Assembly: GCA_007694165.1 (NCBI GenBank)
Contig: RECE01000277.1
Coordinates: 1-32,430, forward strand
DNA: 32,430 nucleotides
From: Bacteroidota bacterium
GTDB lineage: Bacteria > Bacteroidota > Bacteroidia > Bacteroidales > UBA7960
Direction of reading: 5' to 3'
The notes beneath the pieces are model-generated. The model saw only the letters and a list, made by a program, of their open reading frames with translations. It did not search any database and had not been told where the DNA came from. Each line of letters starts with the position of its first letter. Positions within the stretch are counted from its first letter, which is position 1. The translations under genes and the position numbers were made by a program. Positions 1 through 8,991 of this stretch are shown one piece after another.

Positions 1-22
1 CTGGCCGAGGGAAGGAAAATCA

Positions 23-53
23 ATTGTGCCACAATGGTACCCAGCACGCGTGC
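23..53. repeat. Two short palindromes in the leading intergenic stretch
   Basis: ATTGTG-C-CACAAT (23-35) and the perfect palindrome GCACGCGTGC (44-53) lie just before the larger inverted repeat. They may be part of the same repeat-rich spacer. No function is evident. Confidence 0.3.
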
Positions 54-65
54 AAGCAAACTGGT

Positions 66-127
66 CGTTGAGCTTGTCGAAACGACATCTGGTTAATAGT
101 CAGATACCCGCTTCGACAAGCTCAGCG
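66..127. repeat. Inverted repeat (REP-like palindrome pair)
   Basis: TGAGCTTGTCGAA at 69-81 is matched exactly by its reverse complement at 112-124. Counting flanks, the arms extend to 19 bp (66-84 and 109-127) with two differences, around a 24-nt loop. It lies downstream of the secreted protein gene that ends at 183. From memory, a TTCGACAAGCTCAG-type palindrome recurs between genes in many unrelated bacterial genomes, so this is probably one copy of a dispersed repeat. There is no T-run on either side, so a simple terminator is less likely. Confidence 0.7.
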
Positions 128-140
128 TCCGGATTACACC

Positions 141-158
141 AGGCTTTTGAGACAGCCT
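141..158 (-). other. Short hairpin / possible IS-end-like motif after the first gene
   Basis: On the minus strand, about 25 nt after the stop codon of the gene at 183-3431, AGGCTGTCTCAAAAGCCT forms a 5-bp stem with an 8-nt loop. The string GGCTGTCTCAAAA resembles what I recall of terminal inverted repeats of some Bacteroidota insertion sequences. It could also be a weak terminator, but no clear T-run follows. No transposase gene is present nearby. This is only a lead. Confidence 0.25.
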
Positions 159-182
159 CCTTTTGCAAATGGAGTAAAGTCC

Positions 183-3100
183 TTACTTTTTAAGTACTTT
201 GGTAGTTTTGCGATGATTTCCGATCAATACTTCGGCAATGTACATGCCGGGAGGTAGCGCACCAATATTAGTGGACACGCGCAACTCGCCGGGAGGCATG
301 CGCGATTGCACCACGTCCTGCACCATTTTTCCGGATAGGTCGTAAATTCTCACCGAAACATTTTCGAATCTTTCCAGGAAAAACACAAGGGTTAGTTCAT
401 CGGTAGCCGGATTGGGATAGGCCTTGATATTCATCTCCTCCAGAAAGTACTGATGCTGATATTCATCAACAGATGTTATGATTGCTCCTCCACAGCCAAG
501 ACCCAGCGGGCTCCAGCCCTGGTTATTGTTTTCATGGATTTCGTCAATTTTATTGTCGGGGTCCAGGCGTGCATAGATTCGCAGATCATCGGTCTGGTAC
601 ATTGCCAGGGTATTGATAAATTCCATTTCCACTACTTTGCGGCCTCTTGCAGGAATATTTCCCTCTGTGGTGAACAGGGTTTCGCCATTTACATCAGCCA
701 GCAAAACGCCTCCTTCATCAGGATTGCCAATAAAAAACTCCACCTCCACGGGCTGATTGGTAGCCACCAGGCTATAATTCATTACTGTAAGGGATAAGGT
801 TACAGTATCATCGGGCAAGGGGGCTGTTTGTGAGAAGAAGATCGACTTTGTGCGATCAACCTTCGAGTCGTTGGGATCGAGATTGGAGTGAATAACATCA
901 TTCCTCCAGGGCAGGTTCAATGCAGGATCGGGTAAGGTGCTGTACTGATCTTCCCAGAAAGTTCCCAGACCACCGGTAAGTGGGGTTACTTTATAGGTAA
1001 CAATTCCGGTACCATCTTTCGACCAGTAAATCAGCGGCTGTGCGGCATAGTTGTATTCCCCGTCAGGGCCGATGATATTTCCAATGGAAAAATCGAAGGC
1101 TGTGGAGCTGTTTACATTTTTGCTGGAAATATTAACAGCACCTTCGTTATACTCAGCTGCAAGGTTAAAGCCCAGACCCCATCCTGAAACTGAAAATGAA
1201 GTGGACACCCCGGCCTGCCAGCTGGAAGTATTGGTATTTCCGAAAGTTTCTGAGTAGCTCAGAGATATGCTGTTGCTACCCGAAACAGAATAGGTAATAT
1301 TAGCCAGCCCGTTAAATATCAAAGCATTGGCATCGGGGTCGTCGGGAAAATCAGGATAATCTTCAATGGTTTCGATATCCGGGTAGGAAAGGATGTTACC
1401 GGGTTCATGGTGAGGTCGGTAATTGCCCAGTGCTTTGGTGGTAGAAATGTTGAGAACCATATTATTTTGTTGCTTGGGAAATACACCCAGCACGTAATCC
1501 ACAATTTCACCGGCAGCATTTCGCACAGGATACTCCCACACATCAAGCGGAATGCGGAAAAAATGTACCTTATCGTCAATTACAGCTTCACTGGTAATGG
1601 TTTGGGAAAGAACAACAGCATCCTCATTGAGATTGCTGAATTGCTCGCCATATCGTGCTTCCACACTTGCACTCACCGTAACACCGTACATTCCCCCTCC
1701 CGCCGAGGCTCCTGCGCTCACAGCCCAGTCGCTGTTGAGTTCAACAGATGTAATGAATTCATCGGTAGTAGTTTGGGAAAAGGTGGCCCCAAAATTACAG
1801 GGTCCGCCTCCAAAGCAGTTGTTGATATCATACTCTACGCCGTTTATCATATCCCAGTGTACCGGAGGAGCACCAATAATCATAACAGGCATGTAATAAT
1901 CGCATTCGTAAAGGGTTCCTTCTCCAAGGAAGAAGTCATCGCCATCATAATTACCCAGATCGATGGCAAAAGCGCGATAGCTTTGTCCGCTTTGTTCTTC
2001 AAAGGAATAAGAGTTGAACTGGGAAAGGCTATGTCCGTCTCCGGCAGCCCGGAAAGCTCTTACTGAAATTGTATTGTTATTACCCCCGGAAAGTGTCTTG
2101 TGAATGGTTAAGATATTGTCCCGACCGTCTTTGGTGATGTCGCCCACGGCAAAAGCAGAATTGGACTCCTGCAGTTCATTGGTATTGCCTAAACCCATGC
2201 TCGACTTCAGCTCAATAGAATTATCCTCATCCACGCCAATGACAAACAAATCGGAAGAAGTAAAGAAGACCGCTTCCTCACGATTATCGGCATTCAAATC
2301 TCCGCTTTTACCTAAAAATGGCAGCCCCGGACCCTGCCCGTCGCTGGTGAGGAAATTATGGAAGAAAGAAATTTCATCGGCAATGGTGATGGTATTCAAA
2401 TCATTGCTTACGCTGAGATGATAGAAATAAAAATTATCAAAATCGTTGTCATTAACTCCGGCATAAATTGCAAGCCCTGCTACCAGGGTGGAAGGACCGT
2501 TATTTGCTTGGGTTATTGGAGTAACTGCATTTTGCGTGTAGGCCAGGTTGTTGGTATTGGGTTGGCTGATAACCTGATCGATGGCGGTATCCTCAAGGGT
2601 TAACCTGCCCCTGGCATGTATGGAAGTACTCCCTTCCCCGCTCACTTCATATACTTTTATGAAGGTGGCATATTGTCCGGTACCGGTGGTATTGTTTTCC
2701 ACTCCCATCAGGACTATCTCATCTTTTCCGTTGCCATTCAAATCGGCCGCAGCAGCACTGAATCCCTCGGAAGAGTTAAAGTTGAAGGCAACCAAATCTT
2801 CATCAGCAATTTCTGCTCTTTGATTCAGTTGCAGTGTCCCATCGCTGTCAAGGATAATGATCTGGATTTTGTTGAGCGTGGTATTTCCGATAATCAGTGC
2901 AAATTCAGATGTTCCGTCGCCATCAAAGTCTCCTGCAATGGCTTGTATAAGACCTCTTTCATTCTGGGATGCACCCCCTATGGGGATGGTTTCATAGCCA
3001 TCGGGGTTTTCCAGAGAGATATCCCGGTAAATGGTCCCCTCCTCTATTTCCACTGTTTTGTTGGCAAGGGCATATTTCAGGTTGCTGCCCTGGCGAAAAA

Positions 3101-3431
3101 CCATCAGAATATCATCAAATGCATCGCCATTGATATCGGCTGATACCGCAGTGAGTCTTGCCTGAAAGCCCATTCCTGCCTGTGCATCCTGTACAACAGG
3201 GGTTTGTTCAAAAAAGGAAAACTGGTGCTGGTTGCTGGCGTAGCTGGTCCAGTCAAATCCCAGCACTTTCTGTCGAAGCTGCGAGGTTTCTTCAGGGTCA
3301 GCCCATAAAATCAGCAAGTCCTGCGAGTTGTAACGCTTGGGGTCAAACTCAAACGGATTGTCGAACTGGGCGGTTAGTTTTAAGGAGAAAAGCAAAATGA
3401 AGAAAAGCGAAAGGTAAATCCGATTTTTCAT
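183..3431 (-). CDS. Secreted VCBS/FG-GAP-repeat protein with T9SS sorting domain
   Basis: A 1082-residue exported protein of unknown substrate. An N-terminal signal peptide (about 1-21, hydrophobic core LSLFFILLFSL, ending LTAQ) is followed by at least five FG-GAP/VCBS-type calcium-binding-like repeats between about residues 90 and 480 (for example DINGDAFDD, DFDGDGTSE, DLNGNGKDE, DITKDGRDN). A beta-rich middle region of about 300 residues, which I do not recognise, comes next. Then follows a CARDB-like domain (about 860-980: VMNYS, PDNKIDEIHENNN) and a C-terminal type A T9SS domain (about 1000-1082: YPNPATDEL, IYDLSGK, LPPGMYIAEV). The protein should cross the outer membrane by T9SS and be anchored at the surface or released. 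FG-GAP repeats often form a beta-propeller, so binding to surface ligands is plausible but unproven. A -7-like box lies 36-43 nt upstream. Confidence 0.9.
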   Translation of the reverse strand: MKNRIYLSLFFILLFSLKLTAQFDNPFEFDPKRYNSQDLLILWADPEETSQLRQKVLGFDWTSYASNQHQFSFFEQTPVVQDAQAGMGFQARLTAVSADINGDAFDDILMVFRQGSNLKYALANKTVEIEEGTIYRDISLENPDGYETIPIGGASQNERGLIQAIAGDFDGDGTSEFALIIGNTTLNKIQIIILDSDGTLQLNQRAEIADEDLVAFNFNSSEGFSAAAADLNGNGKDEIVLMGVENNTTGTGQYATFIKVYEVSGEGSTSIHARGRLTLEDTAIDQVISQPNTNNLAYTQNAVTPITQANNGPSTLVAGLAIYAGVNDNDFDNFYFYHLSVSNDLNTITIADEISFFHNFLTSDGQGPGLPFLGKSGDLNADNREEAVFFTSSDLFVIGVDEDNSIELKSSMGLGNTNELQESNSAFAVGDITKDGRDNILTIHKTLSGGNNNTISVRAFRAAGDGHSLSQFNSYSFEEQSGQSYRAFAIDLGNYDGDDFFLGEGTLYECDYYMPVMIIGAPPVHWDMINGVEYDINNCFGGGPCNFGATFSQTTTDEFITSVELNSDWAVSAGASAGGGMYGVTVSASVEARYGEQFSNLNEDAVVLSQTITSEAVIDDKVHFFRIPLDVWEYPVRNAAGEIVDYVLGVFPKQQNNMVLNISTTKALGNYRPHHEPGNILSYPDIETIEDYPDFPDDPDANALIFNGLANITYSVSGSNSISLSYSETFGNTNTSSWQAGVSTSFSVSGWGLGFNLAAEYNEGAVNISSKNVNSSTAFDFSIGNIIGPDGEYNYAAQPLIYWSKDGTGIVTYKVTPLTGGLGTFWEDQYSTLPDPALNLPWRNDVIHSNLDPNDSKVDRTKSIFFSQTAPLPDDTVTLSLTVMNYSLVATNQPVEVEFFIGNPDEGGVLLADVNGETLFTTEGNIPARGRKVVEMEFINTLAMYQTDDLRIYARLDPDNKIDEIHENNNQGWSPLGLGCGGAIITSVDEYQHQYFLEEMNIKAYPNPATDELTLVFFLERFENVSVRIYDLSGKMVQDVVQSRMPPGELRVSTNIGALPPGMYIAEVLIGNHRKTTKVLKK

Positions 3432-3466
3432 ACGTTTTAAATTGTTTTTGTGAATAAAAGCTGAAC

Positions 3467-3474
3467 CAAATCTA
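3467..3474 (-). promoter_or_regulatory. Candidate -7 box for the VCBS-repeat protein gene
   Basis: Read on the minus strand the sequence is TAGATTTG, an exact match to the Bacteroidota -7 consensus TAnnTTTG. It would give a leader of about 30 nt before the ATG at 3431. No good TTTG -33 box is seen at the usual distance. Confidence 0.4.
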
Positions 3475-3654
3475 CTCTGATAACAATCAGCATTTTTTAC
3501 AGCATGAGAAATTAATTGACTTATACTTAATCAGAAAAGCCTGAATTGCAATAAACATTTCAAGCTTTTCACTTAAAGTTAATCAAAATATTTCACAATT
3601 TAAAACGGTTGTTTGACTTTTTGGCAGTCCAATTGTGTTAAAAAGCTATAGACA

Positions 3655-3682
3655 CAGCAAAAGTCTCAGCAAGCTTTTGCTG
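3655..3682 (-). terminator. Hairpin downstream of the FISUMP gene
   Basis: CAGCAAAAG (3655-3663) pairs perfectly with CTTTTGCTG (3674-3682) around a 10-nt loop. It lies about 64 nt after the stop codon of the minus-strand gene at 3746. On the minus strand a short T-run follows about 10 nt beyond the stem. It is therefore only a moderate intrinsic terminator candidate. Confidence 0.35.
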
Positions 3683-3745
3683 TTCAATACTTGCGAAGTT
3701 GGCTGTGCGGGGAACTTGTTAGACGAACAGGTTGAGGGAAAAGGA

Positions 3746-5212
3746 TTAGGGTTGGCCGGCTTGGCCCACTAAAACATCATCGAGAAACCAGCTGTGGGAG
3801 TCCTGCCCTTCGTAGCGAAAGGCCAGAAAAATGCTTTGTCCGGCATAGCCCTGCAAATTCACCACCGTTTTCACCCAGGAACTAGCCACAGTAGAGGTAG
3901 TCCAGATCTGGACAAAATTGCCATCTTCGGGAGCTCCTGATGTGGTGGATACCAGCACGCTGTTTTTGTGGTACCAAGCAGGCCAGGTGTTGTAGGACCA
4001 GAAAGTGAGTTCAAAATTGCTGTTTTCAGGAACAAATATCTCAGGTGTTACCAGCCAACCCTCCTGCATTCCGTCAAAGGCTGGTCCGTAATTATGGTAA
4101 GCACTTTGCGCACCCAATGTGGTGTGGTTTTGTGCAGACGACAAATCCCATTCTCTGAAGGCTCCTTTCAGATTATAGCGTTGCCATCCTTTGGGTGGAA
4201 AAACGTTTCCTTCAAAATCTTCTGACCACGGAAAGCTGTTAACAACAAAAGGAGGCTCTTCTTCAAATACCGCAACCAGGGTAACGGCATCGGCGGGCAT
4301 GGCAAAAGTATATTCGGCAAGCGTACTCACAACATTGCCGTGGTTATCAGTCCAGGCAGCAAACACATAACCTTGCGCGGGAACCGCTGTAACCGTAACC
4401 TGCTGTCCTTGCAGATAATGGCCTGCTCCGTTTACCACGCCATAACCTTCAGGTTCAACATGTAAAGTAAGGGTGTAAGTGGTTACCTCTGCATCCTTGA
4501 TACATCTTACAGAAAGACCTGTGTTTTTTGCATAGGCCGAACGACTCATACCTCTGTGGCTGTGCATTAACACTCTTGCATAGGCAAACGCATCAGAAGA
4601 TACGGTAGCGCTCCAGAAATATCCATAACTTCCCTTGTGCATGAAGCCTCCGGTTGCGGTATAGTTCCCTGCGGGCAGGGCTCCAAAATCAGATTCATCT
4701 GTTCCGTATCGCTGATCGTGAGCATCCCATCGCGGATGCACAGTCGTTGAAAACCCGCCACCCAATGGAGAATCTACCTGTCGCCGCGACTTTAAAAGAG
4801 TTCCTGCATTGTTGTTGTTCCCCCAGGTTTCCGGATCGAGAAACAGGGTAAGCTCCTGCCAGTCGGTATCCGTAGGGACACGCCATCCTGCAGGACAAAT
4901 TCCACGGGAATCCTGCACTGCATACCAGTTATAGAGCTTTCCGTATAGTAAGTCATTTGATTCAACGTAATTGTATAATATCCACGCTCCCTCAGTTGCA
5001 TTCATCCAGTTTTCACCTTCTACAGAAGCAGTAATGTTTTCTCCGTTCACATAGCGACCGGTACGCAGGTTTTCTGCCATCCACTCCTGATTACCTATTA
5101 GGACTGTTGAGTAGACATTGCCGTCTATGTCGGTTACAGGGGTTTGCGCTGTTGCAAACAGAAACCCTGAAACAAACAGTAATGAAAGCGTAGTGTTTAA
5201 AAAATTCTTCAT
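3746..5212 (-). CDS. Exported FISUMP-domain protein with InlB-like repeat and choice-of-anchor-J domain
   Basis: A 488-residue protein with a signal peptide (about 1-23, ending ATAQ). Residues about 25-240 match the Fibrobacter succinogenes major paralogous (FISUMP) domain: IGNQEWMAENLRTGRY, LYNWYAV, CPAGWRVPTDTDW, FWSAT and a closing GLSVRCIKD. A divergent InlB B-repeat-like module follows (about 243-318: GQQVTVTAVPAQGYVFAAW, ending in LVAVFEE). A choice-of-anchor-J/cleaved-adhesin-type beta-sandwich comes last (about 325-485: FPWSEDFEG, GWLVTPE, WFLDDVLV). The role is probably surface adhesion or carbohydrate contact; the exact function is unknown. The protein stops directly after this domain, with no T9SS tail, unlike its neighbours. 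I saw no lost tail in the bases that follow the stop. Confidence 0.85.
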   Translation of the reverse strand: MKNFLNTTLSLLFVSGFLFATAQTPVTDIDGNVYSTVLIGNQEWMAENLRTGRYVNGENITASVEGENWMNATEGAWILYNYVESNDLLYGKLYNWYAVQDSRGICPAGWRVPTDTDWQELTLFLDPETWGNNNNAGTLLKSRRQVDSPLGGGFSTTVHPRWDAHDQRYGTDESDFGALPAGNYTATGGFMHKGSYGYFWSATVSSDAFAYARVLMHSHRGMSRSAYAKNTGLSVRCIKDAEVTTYTLTLHVEPEGYGVVNGAGHYLQGQQVTVTAVPAQGYVFAAWTDNHGNVVSTLAEYTFAMPADAVTLVAVFEEEPPFVVNSFPWSEDFEGNVFPPKGWQRYNLKGAFREWDLSSAQNHTTLGAQSAYHNYGPAFDGMQEGWLVTPEIFVPENSNFELTFWSYNTWPAWYHKNSVLVSTTSGAPEDGNFVQIWTTSTVASSWVKTVVNLQGYAGQSIFLAFRYEGQDSHSWFLDDVLVGQAGQP

Positions 5213-5753
5213 TTGATTATCTTTAGTTTTAGCTGTTCAATAAACTGAATCCGGGATGTTGCAACAATTACTAATTCACTTACTCTATATGGGTTTAAGA
5301 GCAAAAGGCAAAGGTTTTAAAAAACGCCAACCTGACGTTAGTTAATATGCATGATGCCCGCTACAAAATTACAAAAATCACTCATGGTTAACTCTCTGTT
5401 TTTCAGCTGAAATTCTGTTACCAATGAAAGTTATGGATAAATCACAGCAAACACGGGCATTCTTGCTTCTTTTATTTATCAACAACCCCCTTGTTTTACC
5501 AACCCAAACTGGTTCTCACGAGCGTATTGTATAAAAAGCTTAAACGTAAGTTGAGATGAATGGGTTTCATGTGTTTAAAATTTGATTTTTAATGGTCACA
5601 TGTTTTAAACCCGGAGAATTTCGGGAGAACTCATATTTTATAATCATACCCCTGCGTGTCCAAAACTTTGACATGTTCGTTTCATCTCCTTTTGCAGCAA
5701 GGTACTCATGCAAATTTCTCAGAAAAGATAAAATAACTGATTCAGGTCACATC
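5213..5753. other. Long intergenic region (541 bp) with palindromes
   Basis: No frame here looks coding. It holds a perfect 12-bp palindrome TTTCAGCTGAAA (5401-5412), a -7-like box on the minus strand (TAATTTTG, 5364-5371, about 150 nt from the FISUMP start), and an imperfect hairpin at 5562-5612. It must contain the promoter of the FISUMP gene and the 3' end of the protease transcript. I recognise no RNA family. Confidence 0.5.
5562..5612. repeat. Imperfect inverted repeat in the 541-bp intergenic region
   Basis: GGGTTTCATGTG (5562-5573) pairs with CACATG (5597-5602) plus AAACCC (5607-5612), leaving a TTTT bulge and a 23-nt loop. It lies about 140 nt beyond the protease stop codon. No T-run follows, so its role is unclear. 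Confidence 0.4.
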
Positions 5754-8700
5754 TCATCTTATTATTATTGTCTTGACATCAATTATATCTTTGCCATCGA
5801 GCATTTCGAGGATATATGCTCCTGAGGAAAGAAATGACAGGTCGAGAGAAATCGTGCTATTATTATGGGTTTTCTTTGTCACCAGAAGCTGGCCTGAAAC
5901 ACCGGTTACTCTCAGTTCTGTGTGGTTCTGCCAGGGGAGAACCACATTGAAAAGTCCGGCACCCGGGTTGGGACCCACCCTGAACACATCGGCTTCCTGA
6001 TGATTGGCAACAGCAGTTGGTTCTTCCACCAGGATATACTCTTGCTGGTATAGTTCATCATCACCCCAAACATTACTCACCTTCAGCGTTACATCATACA
6101 ATCCAGGTTCATGGTAGGCTATCAGAGGATTTTGTTCGGCAGAAGAAGCAGGCTCTCCTCCAGGAAACTGCCATTCCCACATAGTAATTTCTCCCTGGGA
6201 GAGATCAAAAAACTGAACGTTCTCTCCGGGAATAATTGCAGAGCCTGCCGAGGTAAACATGGCTTCAGGGGGATTTCCTGGCAGTACAGTCATTGAAAGG
6301 GCTACTTCAGCAATAGCATTGACCGGATCATTTGATTCTACGAGTATAGTAGCCGAATATACCCCATCCATCAGGTTGCTCGTGTCAAAAAAGAGATTTA
6401 AGATTGTACTGTCTCCTGGTGCTATAAGGGTGTCTTCAAGAGAAAATGTTGCAAACTCAGGTTCATTGTCAGGATAAATCAAATCAATTAATATTATATT
6501 CAAATCCTCCGTGCCCAAATTAAAAACTGTTACCGTTCTGGTGTAAGAATCCCCTGCCTGTATTTCTACAATTACCTCTTCAGCATCAAATGCAATTTCA
6601 GGCTTATCGGTTATTATATTGCCAGAAATATTGATATCGCCTACCAACCAGTAATAACCCAAAAAGTTTATAGTGGAATTCCACCGGAATCTAACCATGG
6701 GCTCACCATCAAGCACAGAGAGATCTGCATCAAACAATTCGGGATTGGCTGTACCGGAAGTCCATGAGTTTACTGTTGTCCAATTGCTCCCATTATCAAC
6801 AGAATAGGAAAAAGTGCCGGCAGCACCACCCAGAAAAGTGGTGCGGAAAAAGTGCCTGAAAGAAACATTTACATTATGAGCATTGCTGAAGTCGAGCACA
6901 GGGGTTATGAGGTTGGTGTTTTTTTCTCCCCCCAGATTGTTTCCTGAGTAGGCATATTCTCCTTCAATGTTAAGTCCATTGTTGAAACTTCCTGTTTGCC
7001 AGACTCTGCCACTCCCTGCAACATCAACTATCTCCCAGCAATCAGGAATTTGTCCGGAAACAAACTCAACATTGAAAGGAAGTTCAAACACACCACAAAG
7101 CGTGGAGCCGCTGATGAGTCGTCCGGAAGAATAGAGGCTATCGCCAATGCTCCATATTTTATAAAAGAAAGATGATGAGGGTTCAAGACCTTCATGGATA
7201 AATGATGTTGCTGAACCATTGTAAAGGATCGTACCACCTCCCGGGAGAGTATCACCGGGAGCATAACTTCCCTGGGGTATTCCAAAAAAACCATCAGAGC
7301 TGAATGCGAGCAATACATCATCCTGATTAACATTGAGAGCCCAGCTGAGTTCAATTTCTTCTGTACTCAAGGCAAAAGACTGAAAGTCCGATGGGTTGAT
7401 AAGACCGAGCAAATAGTTGTTGGCTTCCAGCAGCGCCCGGTGTGCATTAAGTCTGCCGGTTCCCAGTTGCCCAATAAAACCAGGATTTACCTGATAATGA
7501 AAATCGGCTGAGGAAATCAGGATGTCTATCAGTTCTGTATTGGAAAACATGCCGGGTGCATGTGAAAGAACAAGGGCTGCTACCCCTGACACATGCGGAC
7601 AAGCCATGGAAGTTCCCTGGTAAAATGCATACCCCGAATTGGTAACAGTACTAAGCACTCCCTGATTGTTGACATTGTTGGTTTCTCCACCTGGCGCGGA
7701 AATATCTACCCAGCTCCCAAAATTGGAGTACCAGGCTTTCTGATCATTGTGATTTGTCGAAGCTACAGCCATTGCACCTTCATAATACCCTGGATACCAT
7801 GCGCCGGCAGCATTGGAGTTGCCTGCGGCAAAGATGGTAATTCCACCATCTAACACATCGCCACCTCCATTTACATTAAAGTAGTCAATGGCATTAAGAA
7901 CAGCCTGCTCAAAAACTCCTGCAGTTGTATATCCCCAGCTGTTTTGCGATATGGCAGCACCATTGTCGGCAGCCCAGATAAAGGCAGTGGGAAATCCTCC
8001 GGAAGCATTCCCCTTGAAAACCTGAGCAGACATTAACCTAACGCCATCACCACTGCCGGATCCTCCTGCAATGCCTGCAATCCCAATTTCATTATTGGAA
8101 ACAGCGGCAACAGTTCCTGCAACATGCGTCCCGTGGTCTCCTGGTACAACCACCGAATTATTATCAACAAAGTTAAAACCTGTACCCTCCCACATGTTGG
8201 CTGCCAAATCAGGGTGGTCAAACTGTATACCATCGTCAATGATAGCCACAATAACTGTTGTGTCTCCCTTTTCTGTTCCCCAGGCCTGAATAAGATCAAT
8301 ATCTGAACCGGGGATACCGCCCGTTTGACCTGTATTCAGATAATGCCACTGCTGAGCAAACTGTGGGTCATTGGGGGCCCATTCTTCCAGATCTTCTCTG
8401 GTGAAAAACGACTCAGCATTCCAGTCGAACACATGCCCACTTACAATTTGTTTACGAAATACCGGCTCGGCAATTTCTACTTCTTCAAGTTGCTGAAATA
8501 TTTTAACTGCTGCGATAACATCTGTTTCCGATTCAAGCATTACATCATACCACAGGTGCAAGCCCCACAATCGATGTCTCTCTGAAAATTCTGATTTTAA
8601 CGCTGCCCCGGCAAAGGTTGGTTTCACAGAAGCTACACCTGCTTCCTTTAGCGCAATGTCAACAGCAGACAAACCGAAAACGATTGGCTCATCGAAGAAC

Positions 8701-8906
8701 TTTACCGGATTCTCATCAAGGAATTTTCCCGACTGCTCGGTAAACTGGATACGCATTCTTCCTGGCTCAATGGCTTCGGAGGATACTGCATTGAGGTCAA
8801 TAACGGGTCGGAATCCTGTATGAACGGGTTTGTAAACGGCAACGGATTCAGGTACCAGGTGAAAATGTAGAATGAGGAAAACAAGACAGATTGTAGTTCT
8901 TGACAT
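5754..8906 (-). CDS. Subtilisin-like (S8) secreted protease with PKD and T9SS domains
   Basis: A 1050-residue serine protease. After an export signal (about 1-22) and a pro-region, the S8 catalytic domain spans about residues 180-495. The triad is visible: Asp224 in AIIDDGI, His258 in DHGTHVAG and Ser433 in GTSMACPH, with the oxyanion Asn363 in AAGNSN. Downstream are beta-sandwich modules, including a MAM/anchor-J-like region (about 605-765) and an Ig-like region around 780-875. A PKD domain follows (about 880-965: MWEWQFPGG, PGLYDVTLKVSN). The protein ends in a T9SS type A tail (about 975-1050: VGPNPGAGLFNV, SSGAYILEM). It should be secreted and act on extracellular protein. A 10-bp palindrome lies 21 nt upstream of the start. 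The preceding gene on this strand ends 85 bp away, so the protease probably has its own promoter. Confidence 0.95.
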   Translation of the reverse strand: MSRTTICLVFLILHFHLVPESVAVYKPVHTGFRPVIDLNAVSSEAIEPGRMRIQFTEQSGKFLDENPVKFFDEPIVFGLSAVDIALKEAGVASVKPTFAGAALKSEFSERHRLWGLHLWYDVMLESETDVIAAVKIFQQLEEVEIAEPVFRKQIVSGHVFDWNAESFFTREDLEEWAPNDPQFAQQWHYLNTGQTGGIPGSDIDLIQAWGTEKGDTTVIVAIIDDGIQFDHPDLAANMWEGTGFNFVDNNSVVVPGDHGTHVAGTVAAVSNNEIGIAGIAGGSGSGDGVRLMSAQVFKGNASGGFPTAFIWAADNGAAISQNSWGYTTAGVFEQAVLNAIDYFNVNGGGDVLDGGITIFAAGNSNAAGAWYPGYYEGAMAVASTNHNDQKAWYSNFGSWVDISAPGGETNNVNNQGVLSTVTNSGYAFYQGTSMACPHVSGVAALVLSHAPGMFSNTELIDILISSADFHYQVNPGFIGQLGTGRLNAHRALLEANNYLLGLINPSDFQSFALSTEEIELSWALNVNQDDVLLAFSSDGFFGIPQGSYAPGDTLPGGGTILYNGSATSFIHEGLEPSSSFFYKIWSIGDSLYSSGRLISGSTLCGVFELPFNVEFVSGQIPDCWEIVDVAGSGRVWQTGSFNNGLNIEGEYAYSGNNLGGEKNTNLITPVLDFSNAHNVNVSFRHFFRTTFLGGAAGTFSYSVDNGSNWTTVNSWTSGTANPELFDADLSVLDGEPMVRFRWNSTINFLGYYWLVGDINISGNIITDKPEIAFDAEEVIVEIQAGDSYTRTVTVFNLGTEDLNIILIDLIYPDNEPEFATFSLEDTLIAPGDSTILNLFFDTSNLMDGVYSATILVESNDPVNAIAEVALSMTVLPGNPPEAMFTSAGSAIIPGENVQFFDLSQGEITMWEWQFPGGEPASSAEQNPLIAYHEPGLYDVTLKVSNVWGDDELYQQEYILVEEPTAVANHQEADVFRVGPNPGAGLFNVVLPWQNHTELRVTGVSGQLLVTKKTHNNSTISLDLSFLSSGAYILEMLDGKDIIDVKTIIIR

Positions 8907-8926
8907 TATGTTAAATTTTTAGTTAC

Positions 8927-8952
8927 CCATGTTTAATGAATTTTAAACATGG
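8927..8952. repeat. Perfect 10-bp inverted repeat between the autokinase and protease genes
   Basis: CCATGTTTAA (8927-8936) and TTAAACATGG (8943-8952) form a perfect stem with a 6-nt loop. It lies 39 bp after the autokinase stop and 20 bp before the protease ATG, both on the minus strand. No T-run follows on the minus strand, so it could be a weak terminator or an operator or leader hairpin for the protease gene. Confidence 0.55.
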
Positions 8953-8991
8953 ACATCCAAAAATTGTTTAGCCTTCGCACAACTCTGTTGA

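Larger units (their letters stand above)
3432..3745. other. Intergenic stretch, no gene seen
   Basis: About 314 bases between two minus-strand genes. Apart from the -7 box near 3470 and the hairpin at 3655-3682, I see only AT-rich sequence. The part nearest the downstream gene end (about 3683-3745) is richer in G. No open frame here looks coding. Confidence 0.6.

Noticed and set aside
1407-2066. 219-codon open frame opposite the VCBS-repeat protein gene
   Set aside because: It is antisense to a well-supported gene, with no motif or start signal.
5592-5825. 77-codon plus-strand frame in the 541-bp intergenic region
   Set aside because: It runs into the 3' end of the protease gene, has no start signal and resembles no protein I know.
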